Notes under the pieces: model-generated
Databases searched by the model: none
Seen by the model: only the letters and a program-made list of their open reading frames with translations
What the model was told of the DNA's origin: nothing
Shown: positions 35,001-46,730 of the stretch, piece by piece
Layout of the letters: each line of letters starts with the position of its first letter
Position numbering within the stretch: position 1 is the first letter of the stretch
Source of the DNA: Orientallactaga sibirica
Taxonomy: Eukaryota > Chordata > Mammalia > Rodentia > Dipodidae
NCBI GenBank assembly: GCA_036365145.1
Contig: JAEOAD010001413.1
Location: 3,050,001-3,114,000 of the forward strand
Length of the DNA: 64,000 nucleotides
Direction of reading: 5' to 3'
Program-made: the position numbers and the translations under genes

Positions 35001-36798
35001 CACTGGGCCTTTATGATCTTTCTTTTCTTTTTTTCATGTGCATGTTTATGTGTGTGTGTGTATGTTCATGATGTGTGTGTGTGTGTGTGTGTGTGCATGT
35101 GTGTGGAGGCTAGAGGTAGACACCCTATGCCTTTCTCAATTACTTTCCACCTTATTCTTTGAGACAGGGTCTGTTGCAGAATCCAGAGCTCACTGATTTG
35201 GATAGACAAGCTAGGCAGTGAGTGACAAGGATCCCCTGCCTCCACTTCCCCGGCACTGGGATTACAGGCACCTGACATGTTACATGAGTGCTGGGGATCT
35301 GAACTGGGGTCCCCATGCTTGCCTAGCAAGCACTTTACCCATGGAGACAGCTACCTAGCCTTGAATTTTTCACTCTATATTTCAGATAAGATTCTTTTTA
35401 AAATTCTCTCTCTTGGGCTGGAGAGATGGCTTAGCGGTTAAGGCGCTTGCCTGCGATGCCTAAGGACCCATGTTTGATTCTCCCAGATTCCATGTAAGCC
35501 AGACGCACAAAGGTGAGGCAAGTGCAAGGTCACACAAGCCCACTAGGTGGCGCAAGCTCCTGGAGTTCAATTGCAGTGGCTGAGGCCCTGGCACACCAAT
35601 TCTCTCCCTCTCTCTGTCTCTCTTGCTCAAAACAAAACAAATTTAAAGAAAATTCTCTCTCTGTGTACACATGCACCACAGCTCACAAAAGGAGGTCAGA
35701 GGACAACCTCAGGTGTTGGCCCCAGCCTTCCTCCTTATTTGAGGCGGGCTCTCTAATTGTGTGATGCTGGCTGGCCTTTGAGCTTCCAGAGGTTATCCTA
35801 TCTCTGCCTCCCATCTCGCTGCAGGAGGGCTGGGATTACTGGCACTTGTTACTGTGTTCAGCTTTATGTGGGTTCTGGGGATCCAAATTTAGGTCGTCAT
35901 GCTTGCGAGCAAACACTTTACCCACCAAGCATCTCCTCAGGCCCTCAGTTCAGAGTCTTGATTTTTTTTTTTTTTTTTTTCGAGGTAGGGTCTCACTCTA
36001 GCTCAGGCTGACCTGGAATTCACTATGTAGTCTCAGGGTGGCCTCGAACTCACAGTGATCCTCCTACCTCTGCCTCCCAAGTGCTGGGATTAAAGGCGTG
36101 TGCCACCACGCCCGGCTGATCTTTTTTTTTTTTTTTTTTTAATATTTTATTATTTATTTATTTATTTGAGAGAGAGATACAGAAATAGGCAGGCAGAGAG
36201 AGAGAGAGAATGGGTGCACCAGGGCCTCCAGCCACTGCAAACGAACTCCAGATGCATGCACCCCTTGTGCATCTGGCTTACATGGGTCCTGGAGAATCGA
36301 GCCTTGAACTGGGGTCCTTAGGCTTCATAGGCAAGCGTTTAACCGCTAAGCCATCTCTCTAGCCCCCCCCTTTTTTTTTTTGAAACAAAGTTAACAAAGA
36401 CTCAATGTGTAGCCCAGACTAACCTCAGACTCCTGATTCTACTGCCTCAACCTCCTGAGTGCTCGGCTTGTAGATGTGTACTGCCATGCCTGGCTAGGTT
36501 CAGATTCTCTAAGGTCATACTTAGCCTGAGTCCTGAATATTTGTAGAAGGGCAAGCTGAGTCAGCTCACAGCCTTGTACACTCATTACTACGGGGCACAC
36601 GGGAATCCCAGCTGTACCAAAGGCCCGAGCCCATAAACCTGTTCTTTTTGGCCTTCCTTCTGTTTTTTTTTTTTTTTTTTTTTTTTTGGTCCTCCCAACC
36701 TTTCCTTGTGTTTCCCACTCACCAGCTTGGGTCTCCTGGGGGACCGTGTGACCCAGAAGAAGTGGCAGGGATAGCAGGACAGGAATCATTGTTCTCAT
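26980..36798 (-). CDS. AZGP1: Zinc-alpha-2-glycoprotein gene, four coding exons
   Basis: Exons on the minus strand are 36798-36723, 34837-34577, 28585-28310 and 27299-26980. They total 933 bases, or 310 aa plus stop, and every junction is phase 1 with AG/GT. Order: signal peptide (about 1-20, [18 protein letters not shown]), alpha-1 (26-112), alpha-2 (113-204), Ig-like alpha-3 (205-293) and a 17-residue tail. Disulfide cysteines are C123/C186 and C225/C278. N-glycosylation sequons lie at N128, N195, N220 and N257. The protein is a secreted MHC-class-I-fold adipokine that binds lipid-like ligands and promotes lipolysis (family knowledge). There is no transmembrane exon, as expected. The human RGD site in alpha-3 reads KSD here (249-251). 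The human protein is 298 aa; this one is longer because of the tail. Confidence 0.95.
27466..28270. repeat. SINEs and CT-rich tract in AZGP1 intron 3
   Basis: B1 - 27466-27610 plus stub 27615-27680; a long TCC/CTTT pyrimidine tract 27790-27950; B1 - 27975-28110; GA-rich tract 28130-28205. Confidence 0.85.
28310..28585 (-). CDS. AZGP1: AZGP1 exon 3 (alpha-2 domain)
   Basis: This exon is 276 bases, the standard size of a class-I alpha-2 exon, with acceptor TTTTAG and donor GTACTC. It contains [33 protein letters not shown] and [14 protein letters not shown], almost as in human ZAG. Both domain cysteines are present. Confidence 0.96.
28670..29290. repeat. SINEs in AZGP1 intron 2
   Basis: DIP-like long variant - 28670-28932, whose insertion duplicated CAGTTGAGAAACTCTT (28633 and 28932 regions); DIP-like + 29098-29290. 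Confidence 0.88.
29401..31460 (-). repeat. DIP-like SINE split by the provirus
   Basis: The SINE body 29401-29460 continues at 31339-31460. GGGCC lies at the break, so the provirus is younger than this SINE. Confidence 0.85.
29461..31333 (+). mobile_element. Complete non-autonomous MaLR-type provirus
   Basis: LTRs at 29461-29814 (354 bp) and 30984-31333 (350 bp) begin TGTGATGG and end CAACA. They differ only by three short indels and about one substitution. The target duplication GGGCC is present on both sides (29456-29460, 31334-31338). A primer-binding-site candidate TGGTACCGAGAGTGGGGT lies at 29821-29838, and a purine tract GGGGGCCAGGGGCGGAA lies just before the 3' LTR. The 1.17-kb interior has no gag, pol or env. 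The element is antisense to AZGP1 within its intron 2. Confidence 0.93.
31465..33300. repeat. SINE cluster in AZGP1 intron 2
   Basis: B1 - 31465-31605, - 31615-31760, - 31765-31915; DIP-like - 31985-32217; old B1 - 32235-32360; unique 32361-32650; DIP-like long variant - 32665-32940 (duplication CAATAGTACTTTTT on both sides); B1 - 32950-33105 and - 33153-33300. Confidence 0.87.
33301..34576. repeat. Intron 2 remainder: unique DNA and B1 copies
   Basis: Unique 33301-33610; old B1/B4-type + 33620-33765; B1 + 33770-33920 and + 33923-34083; unique 34084-34576 with a short CA tract at 34144-34160. Confidence 0.75.
34577..34837 (-). CDS. AZGP1: AZGP1 exon 2 (alpha-1 domain)
   Basis: This exon is 261 bases, with acceptor CTTTTGCAG and donor GTCAGT. 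It encodes [11 protein letters not shown] near the start and [20 protein letters not shown] later, which are hallmark ZAG alpha-1 segments rather than classical MHC-I. Confidence 0.95.
34838..36722. repeat. AZGP1 intron 1: SINEs and unique DNA
   Basis: Unique 34838-35030; old B4-like - 35035-35362 with (TG)n; DIP-like variant (CCCACTAGGTGGCGCAAG) + 35413-35650; old B4-like - 35657-35945; B1 - 35958-36118; DIP-like - 36130-36365; old B1 - 36379-36495; unique with poly(T) 36496-36722. Confidence 0.8.
36723..36798 (-). CDS. AZGP1: AZGP1 exon 1 coding part (signal peptide)
   Basis: The 76 bases start at the first of two nearby ATGs (the second is codon 4, as in human MVRMVPVLL) and end in CAAGCTG followed by the donor GTGAGT. 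The hydrophobic core is [12 protein letters not shown]. An ATTGG (CCAAT box on the minus strand, 36880-36884) lies 82 bases upstream and no TATA box is obvious. Confidence 0.92.
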
Positions 36799-37000
36799 TG
36801 ATCTCGGGAGGAAGGTCTGCATAGGAAACAGGTCTTTCCCTGAGGCCTGGAGCCCCGCCAGGGGGAGGTGTTTCCACAGCCAATCCGAGAGCCAGGAGGG
36901 ACTCCTCCCCAGAAAGGAAAAAGCACTCACAAACCTCTCCTGCAGAGGTGTGATCTTCGGGTTCATACAATATACCATTATCATAATCCCCTTCCACCAT
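36799..37000 (-). promoter_or_regulatory. AZGP1 5' UTR / proximal promoter region
   Basis: This unique sequence lies between the start codon and an upstream L1 fragment. An inverted CCAAT (36880-36884 read on the plus strand) and G/C-rich runs are visible. No TATA box is seen, and the transcription start cannot be placed. Confidence 0.4.
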
Positions 37001-38070
37001 CCACTTTTTCCCCTCCCATATCCCCCTCCACTGAATTCCTTCTTTCCAACTAGTCTCTCTTCTATTTTGATGTCATCATTTTCTTTTTATTTTTTTTAGA
37101 ATATTTTCTTTTTATTTATTTATTTGAAAGAGGGAGAGAGAAAGCAAGAGAGAGAGAGAGAGAGACAGCGAGTGAAAGAGAGACAGAGACTGAGAGATTG
37201 GATTTGCTGGGGCCTCCAACCACTGGAAATGAACTCCAGACACATGCACCACCTTATGTGGATCCTGGGGAATGAAACCTGGGTCTTTTGGCTTTGCAGG
37301 CAAGCGCCTTAACCGGTAAGCCATCTCTTGCACAATAGTCCCCGAGCCTTGCTGGTTGTGATAGTGATGCCTCACTTAGTGCTGGACACTCCTCTGTCAC
37401 TTCTCAGCACTTTGTTGAGTTTTGAGTCATCCTAGTGGCATTCCCATCTGAAAAGAGAAGCTGCTCTAACCCAAAGTGAAAGTAGCAGAAGGGCATAAAC
37501 GTAAGTGTTTAGAGGGCACTTTGGTGGGCATAATCTATGCATTTAGCCAGACAACAGTAGTAGTGTCCCTGCTAGAGCTTATTACCTCCCTAGCCATAGG
37601 CTTTTGATTGGGTTTTCAGTGCCAGGCATGGATTCCCTCCTATGGAGTGGGCTTCCAGTCTAATCAGATAGCAGTTGATTTCCCCCATAACAAACATGAC
37701 ACTGTTTCACCAGTTGGTATATTGACCAGGCTGGCCAGCTATAAAGCATTTAGGGTCTGCTGCTGGTTGACAACCATAGATGACTTTTCTTTCCCAACAG
37801 CTGCATAGCTCTTTCCTGCGTCTTGACACTTAATCAACAGGGAGGAGGCTTCCAGCTCTGCTCCAGTTTGATTTCTCAGTGACCTGCAGTTTAGACATGT
37901 AGAGTCTTCAGCTGTAGGGTCTTACCATCTTGTTCTGGTAGGCAACTGAGAGTTTTGGCAATAGTCTGGAATGTTTTGGGGGCCTCCCTGGTCAACAACT
38001 CATTAGAAGGTATCACACCTCTGGCACTAAAATTTTTCTAATAACAAACTGTGGTTTCTGACTATAGCAT
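36965..38070 (-). mobile_element. L1 3' region, minus strand, with inserted SINE
   Basis: Words shared with 56100-57230 and with the complement of 14140-15395 include TTTAGCCAGACA, GTCTTCAGC, TAGGGTCTTACCATCT and ACAACTCA. A DIP-like SINE (-) lies at about 37090-37335. Confidence 0.72.
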
Positions 38071-38189
38071 TATCCACCTCCACCGGACAGTTCTGACCAA
38101 CTCTTTTCCTTCTCTCTTTTATTTGATTTGAAAAATTATTTTTATTAGATATGGACATACTTAGTATGTATGTTTGTTTTCTTTTTTCT

Positions 38190-38525
38190 TTTTTCTTTTT
38201 GGTTCTTTGAGGTAGGGTCTCACTCTGGCCCAGGCTGACCTGGAATTCACTATGTAGTCTCAGGGTGGCCTCGAACTCACGGCGATCCTCCTACCTCTGC
38301 CTCCCAAGTGCTGGGATTAAAGGTGTGCGCCACCACGCCTGGCTCCTGATATGTAGTTTTTTTTTTTTTTTTTTTTTTTTTTGGTTTTTCGAGGTAGGGT
38401 CTCACTCTGGCCCAGGCTGACCTGGAATTCACTATGTAGTCTCAGGGTGGCCTCGAACTCACGGCGATCCTCCTACATCTGCCTCCCAAGTGCTGGGATT
38501 AAAGGTGTGTGCCACCACGCCTGGC
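38190..38525 (-). repeat. Two B1 copies, second with clean target duplication
   Basis: B1 - 38190-38344 and - 38359-38526 are almost identical in the body. CCTGATATGTAGTTTT lies before the poly(T) of the second and directly after its end, marking its insertion site. Confidence 0.9.
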
Positions 38526-38526
38526 T

Positions 38527-39600
38527 CCTGATATGTAGTTTTGTAAGCAAGTGCCTTTCATTGTTGAGCCATCCCTCGGGCCCTGGCGTGTAGTTTTGCT
38601 TCCTCCATACTTCTGTGAGGTCATGGGCCCAGTTTATCCCCGTGTCTCTAGGTCACAGTGTGTCCCAGGCTCCATGCAATTGTTTCACTTCTGCAAGATG
38701 TTTCCTGATCGTTCTGTCACTTTCCTCAACACAGTTTCCCCCCATGCCTCTCACTCCCTAAAACCAGGAAGATACTCTCACCTTTGTGAACGAGAAGGGG
38801 AAAGAGAGAGTGAGTGAAAGAGAGAGAGAGAGAGAGAGAGGGAGGGAGGGAGAAGTCTTGTCCCCATTGTTTCTGAGGCATAGAGATGCTGGACTGTCAC
38901 ACTTCTTTTCAGTCCCTTCTTTTGGGTGATGCCTGCTCTTTGGGTGTGCGGCTGCTCCAGGTCCTGGCACACGTCACCAACATATGGCTGTAGGACGAGG
39001 CTGGGCTCATCTGGTGGGAAGAAAGGAGACAAGGAGACTATTGTTGGTAGAATAAAGAAGTGGAATGAGAGTCCTCTGGCACCCATCCTAAGAAGGTTAT
39101 TATGAAAGAGAAGTTTGTCTTGGTGCTTTTCGGTCTTGACAGCAGCTTAGAAATAATTAGGCAGGACTCCTCTTTCTCCAGTCCCCAGCAATAACCTTAG
39201 CCTCCTCCCCCATTACCCACACTGACCCGGGCTGTGGATTTATAAATAGAGCCATTGAGGGATCAGGAGAAATTCATGCAACTTTGAAAAATGTCTCTAT
39301 TGCTTGTATGTGGTGCATCTCCCCACTTTCTACCCGGCAGCACAGACGTTTAGACAAAGACTTTGGTCACACTGGGTGGACCATCTGCATAACCCAAAAT
39401 GGTTAGGCCACAGCTCCTGGTGTTCAAGTATATGTATGATCACATACTGTGATCAAAAATGTGAGAAAAGTACTTGAATCAGTGGATCCTCTGTAAGAAG
39501 GGTTTAACAGAAGGGGACAGACATGATTCTAGAGCCATCCTTGGTTCTCATTCTGCCTCTCCTCTGCTTACTTTTTCAGTGACATTTTCAGGTGATTTAA
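38527..39600. other. Unique DNA with a TATA-like box
   Basis: Mostly single-copy sequence with a (GA)n tract at 38806-38851. On the minus strand an acceptor-like CTTTCTTCCCACCAG (ending about 39017) opens a short frame I do not recognise. TATAAATA lies at 39241-39248 in unique DNA. These could belong to an undetected non-coding exon. Confidence 0.3.
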
Positions 39601-41090
39601 AAATTTTTTTAAAATTATTTTTTATTTATTTTTGGAGAAAGAGACAGAGAGAGAGGGAGAGGAAGAGGAAGACAGAGATGGGTGCGCCAGCAGTCTCTCA
39701 GCTGCTGTGAACGAAATCCAGATGCAAGCGCCCCCTTGTGGTCAAGTTGGCATTGCGCCCTTGCGTCACTTTTTATCTGGCTAAACGTGGGACCTGGAGA
39801 TTGGAACCACTGGACATTGGAACCAGCGTTCTTAGGCTTAGCAGGCAGGCGCCTTAGCCGCTAAGCCATCTCTCCAGCCCTTTCAGGTGATTTTTATCTA
39901 CCCAGACCTTACGTGATTTTCTTGCTCTGCTTTAGCACGGGCATACCTTGAATGCCTGCATCCTAGGACCACAGTGAGGGTTGAATGAGTTAGTATTTGA
40001 TGAGTCCCTTCTCCCCCTGTTCTGCTTCCTCCCTATCCTTATCATTTCCCTCCTCCTCTCCTCTGTTCTCTTCTTCTCTTTCTCCTCTCTTCTACCTCTC
40101 CTCTCCCCCCCTTCCCTCTCCATCTCTTCCATCTTCATTTCTTTTGAGTCAAGCTCTTGCTACGTAGCCTAAGCTGGTCTCACATTTGAGATCCTCCCAT
40201 CTCTACTTCCTAAGTTCTGGCTGGCTGCTATGATGATTGTTGAATCAGAGCTTGTTAAGTCAGGCATGGGGACCCAATGATGTAATTTTGCAAACACAGC
40301 ATGGACAGGTAAGACTCTATAGTCAATAGGCAGGGCTGTGATCAGTGAATGGAACATGTCTAAGAGAAGACATCAGGGGTTTACTAAAATACCCAGACAA
40401 GATTCTTTTTTTTTTTATTTTTTTTATTTTTTTTATTTTTTGGTTTTGCAAGGTAGGGTCTCACTCTGGTCCAGGCTGACCTGGAATTAACTATGTATTC
40501 TCAGGGTGGCCTTGAACTCTCGGCAATCCTCCTACCTCTGCCTCCCGAGTGCTGGGATTAAAGGCGTGTGCCACCATGCCTGGCTTAGACAAGATTCTTT
40601 TAAAAAATATATATTATTTATTTATTAGAGAAAGGGTGGGGGGAGAGAGAGAGAAAGAGAGTGAGAGAGAGAGAGAGAGAGTGAGAGAATGGGCACACCA
40701 GGGACTCCAGCCACTGCAAATGAACTTCATATGCATGAGCCCCCTTGTGCATCTGGCTTTTGTGTATCCTGGGGAATCGAACTGGGATCCTTTGGCTTTG
40801 CAGGCAAATGCCTTAACCTCTAAGCCATTGCTCCAGCCCCAGACAAGATTCTTGTTGAAGGCAGGCCAGGTTGACCAGATATCACCTAGGGGATGGTGGA
40901 GGATAAGAATCAGATGTGAGGGCTGGAGAGATGACTTAGCAGTTAAGGCACTTGCCTGCAAAGCCCAAGGACCCAGGCTCAACTCCATGTAAGTCAGATG
41001 CACAAGGTGATACATGCACACAGGCAGTGTACATGAACAAGGTGGTGCCAATTCTCTCTCTCTCAAATAAAAAGTTGAAAAAAAAAGAAT
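39601..41090. repeat. SINE cluster
   Basis: DIP-like long variant - 39605-39878 (duplication TTTCAGGTGATTT on both sides); unique with CT-rich tract 39880-40400; B1 - 40405-40585; DIP-like - 40600-40840; DIP-like + 40919-41080. Confidence 0.85.
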
Positions 41091-41220
41091 CAGACATGTG
41101 GGGCATGGTTCTTCATAAATAGACTTAGTTGGGTTCTTGCTAAAATATATCTTGCAAGGAAGCAGAGAGATGGGCCTAGGAGAAGATTCAGACACTGAAA
41201 TCAAATTTGGCTAAGCAGAG

Positions 41221-41434
41221 AATTTTTTTTTTTTTTTTTTTTTTTTTTGGTTTTTCGATTTTTCGAGGTAGGGTCTCACTCTGGCCCAGGCTGACCTGGA
41301 ATTAACTATGTAGTCTCAGGGTGGCCTTGAACTCGGCGATCCTCCTACCTCTCAAAGTGCTGGGATTGGCTAAGCAGAGAATCTTTTTGCAAAATATTTA
41401 TTTATTTTTATTTATTTATTTAAGAGAGCGAGTG

Positions 41435-41476
<42 letters not shown>

Positions 41477-41622
41477 GGCATGTCACAGCCTTTAGCCACT
41501 GCAAACAAACTCCAGATGTGTGTGCCTCCTTTTGCATCTGGCTTAGGTTCTGGCCAATTGAATCTGGGTCCTTTGGCTTTGCAGGAAAGCATGTTAACTG
41601 CTAAGCCATCCCTCCAGCCCCT
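41221..41622 (-). repeat. B1 and DIP-like SINE nested at one site
   Basis: The B1 (41221-41366, with a deletion in the body) is flanked by GGCTAAGCAGAGAAT on both sides. The DIP-like SINE 41395-41622 follows, with GAGCAGAGAATCTTT again after it. Two insertions hit the same few bases. Confidence 0.88.
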
Positions 41623-41911
41623 GAGCAGAGAATCTTTGTCAAATATTACCAGCTTTACAAATGTCTCTGCTAGTCCTCTTCCCATCAATTTCTGGAGACA
41701 TGAGAAGGCTAACAAAAGCAGTGGGTAGAACATGGAGAGACCTGGCTGGAATCCAGAAGACAGCCAGTCCCCAGAGAGCCCGTCTAGGGCTGGAAAGCAC
41801 TACATGAACTGTTGGTCATTGCTAAACATGGGCTGGAGCTGTGAGGAAGCTGGCCTGGGCTGTTGGACATGGCCTGGGACCTTGGACTATGGGGGTTGCA
41901 GCCAGACTTAT

Positions 41912-42430
41912 TGTCGGGACCCCACTCTGGCGCTGGAGCTGGCCCTCCCTTCTAGTGAGGTGGTAGTGTGCCTCATCTCCGTCCAGAGGAAACGGGACCG
42001 ATGGGCCCTCCCCCCCCCATTCCAGAGTACCTGAATATTCCACAGCCTAAGGTTCTGCCTTCCCCACAGTTCCGTGACCTCGTGGCCAGCTGCCCAAGAG
42101 ACCCTTATATGGTAGTAAACAGTCTCCCTGCAGCTGCAGCCATCCATATGTGGCTGAAGTCACGTAGCTTTTTCTGCCACTTCTGTTATCTCCCTGGCAA
42201 TTTCTCCCTCGTGACTTCTGCCTTCCAACACCAGCCAATTAGATAGCGACCCATAAACCTATGTATCCAATCACCTATGATCTGTATGTGCCTTCTCAAC
42301 CTTTCTCAAGTGTTTATAACCCACTCCCCTTTTGAATAAATGAGTGCTGTCCATCAGACAGTCTCCCGGATGGTTCATTGCCCGTCGCACTCACCTGCTC
42401 CCCCAACTCCCCCTGTGCCCTGGACCTCAG
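41912..42430 (+). mobile_element. Probable solo LTR of an endogenous retrovirus
   Basis: From TGTCGGGACC at 41912 the sequence has U3-like character, TTTATAA near 42311, AATAAA at about 42335 and a short U5-like part ending in CA near 42430. No internal coding sequence is seen. Both edges are estimates and no target duplication was found. Confidence 0.5.
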
Positions 42431-42434
42431 TGGC

Positions 42435-43875
42435 CAATACTCTAGCTCAGGTTGACCTGGAATTCACTATGTAGTCTCAGGGTGGGACTTTTATTTTTTG
42501 AAAGTATTTTTATTTACAGAGGGAAAGAATGAGAGAGAAACAATGAGAGAGAATGAAAGAGAGAAAGAATGGGTGCATCAAGACCTCTTGCAACTGCAAA
42601 TGAACTCCAGATGCATGAGCTACTTTCTGCATCTGGCTTTATGTGGGTACTGGGAATTGAAGCCAGGCTATCAGGCTTTGCAAGCAGGCACCTTTAACCA
42701 CTGAGCAATCTTCCCAGCCCCCATTGGGCTTTATATCTTTATATATATATGTATTTATTTTAGAGATAGACAGAGGGAGGGAGAGAGAATTGGTGCACCA
42801 GGGCCTCAGCCACTGCAATTGAACTCCAGATGCTTGCACCACCTAGTGGGCATATGCAACCTTGTGCTTGCCTCACCTTTGTGCATCTGGCTTATGTGGG
42901 ATCTGGAGAGTTGAACATGGGTCTTTGGCTTCACAGGCAAGCACCTTAACTGCTAAGCCATCTCTCCAGCCCCCCCCCCCCATTGGGCTTTTAATATAAA
43001 GTTGTACTCAACAAGGTAAAGAAGTGTAATTTATAATTTTAAAGTTTTGCAACTGATGATATGAATTATAGCTATACAAAAATATAGTAACAAAATTCAT
43101 TCTAAAAACACAGGCGGGCTGGGGAAGGTTGCTTAGTGGTTAAAGACTCAACCTGCACAAGATCAGCCCTCTAGTACCCATCTAAAGCTAGATGCACAAT
43201 GTAGCACATGCATCTGGAGTTTGTTTCCAGTGGCAAGAGGCTCTGGCATGCCCATACTCTCTCTCTCTTTCTCAAAAAAAAAAAAAACAACAAAAAAACC
43301 CACAGGAGCCGGGTGAGGTGGTGTACCTTTTTAATCCTAGCACTTGGGAGGCAGAGGTAGGAGGATTGCCATGAGTTTGAGGCCACTCTGAGACTACATA
43401 GTGAATTCCAGGTCAGCCTGGGCTAGAGTGAAACCCTACCTCGAAAAACAAAAACAAACAAACAAAAAAGTAGACTATAATTTATCCTCTTCAATCTGTG
43501 GACAGACATTCAATGAGAAGAATGAATCATAGAAGGCATAAATGACTATGTTAGTTTACACACATGTACTTGTTCATATGTGTGCACATGTATGTGTGTG
43601 CAGGTGAGCGAGTATAGTGCATTCATAGTGGATTATATCTCATAGGATCTTTATTTTGAAGTGGCATGATGAAGATGAACAGAATTAAAGCTTATGATGG
43701 ACATTTCTCCAGGATCCATCAATGAATCAGGCAATGGTGCATTTATTCTCTCTCTCCATCTGCCTCTCTCAAACAAAGAAACAAATCAAAGAATACTTGA
43801 GAGAAAAAACTTGTGATTTTCATCATATATTCTGGTAAATACCCCCTCCCTAACACCCATGTGTACTCAGGCAAT

Positions 43876-43918
<43 letters not shown>

Positions 43919-45476
43919 TTCATTCATTCATTCGAGGTAGGGTCTCATTCTGGCCCAGGCTGACTTGGAATTAACTATGTAGTCTCAGGGTGGCCTCGAA
44001 CTCATGGTGATCCTCCTACCTCTGCCTCCCGAGTGCTGGGATTAAAGTGGTGTGCCACCACACCTGGCTTTTATTTATTTGAGACCAACAGAGGGAGAGA
44101 GAGAGAAAGAGAGAGAATGGACATGCCAAGGCCTCTAGCCACTGTAAAAGAACTCCAGACGCATATGCCACCATGTGCATCTGGCTGACGTGGTACCTGG
44201 AGAATCGAACCTGGGTCCTTAGGCTTCACAGGCATGCGCCTTAACTGCTAAGCCATCTCTCCAGCCCTGCAGGCAATCTTGATTAAACTCAGTGGGACAC
44301 ACACACACACACACACACGACACACATAACACAGACATCAAAGTAGAAAAGGGGGCCTGGAGAGATGGCTTAGTGGTTAAGGCGCTTGCCTGCAAAGCCT
44401 ATGAATCCATGTTTGATTCTCCAGGTCCCATGCAAACCAGAGTTTGTTTGCACTGGCTAGAGGCCCTAGTGTGCCCATTCTCTCTCTCTCTCTGTCTAAT
44501 AAATAAATGAATAAAAATACATATTAAAAAAATAGAAAAGGGACTAGTTGGAAAGAAGAAGGAGGGGGGACAAAGGAAGGTAATGGGAGGAGCTTAGGAT
44601 CAAAATATGTTATATACATAATGTATAAAAATTGTCAAGTAGGGCTGGAGGCACTTGCCTGCAAAGCCTAAGGACCCAGTTTCAATTCCCCAGGACCCAC
44701 ATAAGCCAGATGCACAAGGTAGCATATGTGTCTGGAGTTCATTTGCAGTAGCTGGAGGCCCTGGTGTGCCCATTCTCTCTATCTGCCTCTCTCTCAAACA
44801 AATAAATAAAATATTTAAAAAAATGCAACTAAAATACTTGTGAGTTGGATGTGGTGGCGCATGTTTGTAATCCTAGCACTTGGGAGGCAGAGGTAGGAGG
44901 ATCGCCGTGAGTTCAAGGCCACCCTCAGGTCAGCCTCAGCTAGAGTGAGACACTACCTCGAAAAACAAACAATAAAAACAAACAAACAAAGACACAAACA
45001 AACAAAAAAGCCACAGTCCTCCACAAATCCCCAAATATGGTTATGATTTGGATGGATGATTTAGTAAGGAATTGATTTAGGCTTAAAACGTGATCAATAG
45101 ATAGCTGATCGATATTAGGTTCCTGTAAAAGAAGTTGAGAGATGAGCCTTTAGCGTAAGTGCTGGCTACTCAGCTCTGCTGGCTAGGCATTTTCTGAAGA
45201 CCCCATAAGTGAACTGTGTCAGACACCAGAGAATTAGTAATCCCATCTACAGGGACCACCACACCCAGGATTGACAACAGATCTTTCTGGAGAACTTCAG
45301 GCCCAAATAGCAGTCTTCAAAAATCCATGTCAAAGCCGGGCGTGGTGGTGCACACCTTTAATCCCAGCACTCGGGAGGCAGAGGTAGGAGGATCGCCACG
45401 AGTTTGAGGCCACCCTGAGACTGCATAGTTAATTCCAGGTCAGCCTGGACCAGAGTGAGACCCTACCTCGAAAAAC

Positions 45477-45508
<32 letters not shown>

Positions 45509-45830
45509 GTGTCAAGAGCCTGGCATAGTGGCACATGCCTTTAGTCCCAGCACTCGGGAGGCAGAGGTAGGAGGATCACCATGAGCTCGAGGCCATCTTG
45601 AGACTACATAGTGAATTCCAGGTCAGCCTGGTCCAGAGTGAGACCCTACCTTGAAAAACCAAAAAAAAAAAAAAATCCATGTCAAGGGGCTGGGAAGATG
45701 GCTCATTGGTTAATGATGCTTGCTTGCAAAGTCTGTAGGTCTGGGTTCAATTCTCCAGCCATCCATGTAATGCTTGCAGTGGCAAGAGGCTCTGCATCTC
45801 TCTCTCTCTCTCACATGCAACTCCCCACCT
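42435..45830. repeat. SINE cluster with L1 pieces
   Basis: B1 stub 42440-42485; DIP-like - 42491-42721 and - 42740-42972; DIP-like + 43115-43280; B1 + 43307-43465; unique 43470-43870; (TTTA)n 43876-43930; B1 - 43930-44070; DIP-like - 44070-44268; L1 tail pieces + 44276-44355 and 44531-44641 around DIP-like + 44355-44530; DIP-like + 44642-44818; B1 + 44845-44990; unique 45010-45330; B1 + 45333-45505 and + 45519-45675; DIP-like + 45687-45815. Confidence 0.83.
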
Positions 45831-46730
45831 CAACCTCCAACCTATGCCAATGCAGTCTACTGTTATCTGTAAGTCCCCACACAGAAGCCATCTGAAACCC
45901 TCACCTTTTCTTCAGATGGCTGGAACAATCTGCGTGTCATTCACTGAGAACGCGCCCCTTACCCTCAACAACAGAGTTATTCTCCAGAGCTCACTCTGTA
46001 CAGCAGGGTTGCCTGCTCCTCCCGTTGCAATTCTTTTATGCCGTCATGAGGATGCCAGGAATGAAAGGGGAGGGCGAAGAAGTGGGTGGCTGCAGAAATC
46101 AGGGCCAGGGCCAGAGCCCGGGACCCTGCAGGCTCCAGCGGGAGGACGCTTCCATTTGCAGCAGTCTTTTTTCTTCTTTCTCTCGTGGTTGGCACTTTTT
46201 CTTGGAGCTACTACCAGGTGAGATCACAGGCAGAGACTATACGGGGATGGCTCACTCTGCTGGGAGTGATGGAGGGGCTGGCCTGGGTTCTAAAGAGGCT
46301 TCTGTAAGTGACAGATGTGTGGATCATGTAGAGATGTCATTAAAGTTTAGATAAGATCCACAAGCTGGGGAAGCGGTCTGAGATTCTACATTTCTGCTGG
46401 TGTTGATTTTGTTGCTTCATGGCTGCACTTGGAATAGATGCTTCTAGAATGTTTTCCAGGCCAGGTGGGGGGGAGATGGGAGCAGTGAGTGTAGGCTTAT
46501 ATCCCAGGTTCTACCCTCTTCATTGGTCCTTCCTTCTGGCAGTCCTGAACTCTCTCTCTGTGATGGATTTGGCCACTAGTGGAATCCTGGTATTATTCTT
46601 CAGTCTTTTGGAAATGCTTAGAAAAATTCTCACCAAAATCATGATGAGATTTCACAACATTCTCTTTAGATAATTTAAAATTTACCCAAATCCCAAACTT
46701 GCTTTCTCAACTCTTGAGTTCATTCTTTTT
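45831..46730 (+). other. Unique DNA; possible 5' exon region of GJC3
   Basis: About 0.9 kb free of SINEs. A donor-like CTACCAG|GTGAGA lies at 46217/46218 on the plus strand after a moderately GC-rich stretch (46070-46160). The GJC3 coding exon has an acceptor just before its ATG and therefore probably needs an upstream exon. This is only a candidate. Confidence 0.3.

Noticed and set aside
36439..36984. 181-codon minus-strand frame containing the AZGP1 signal peptide
   Set aside because: Only the 25 codons from 36798 to the GTGAGT donor are coding. The rest is 5' UTR and intron with a poly(A) run.
38758..39086. Minus-strand frame with an acceptor before it (possible extra AZGP1 or class-I exon)
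   Set aside because: The residues show no class-I or ZAG similarity and part of the frame is a GA microsatellite. It is kept only as a note on unique DNA.
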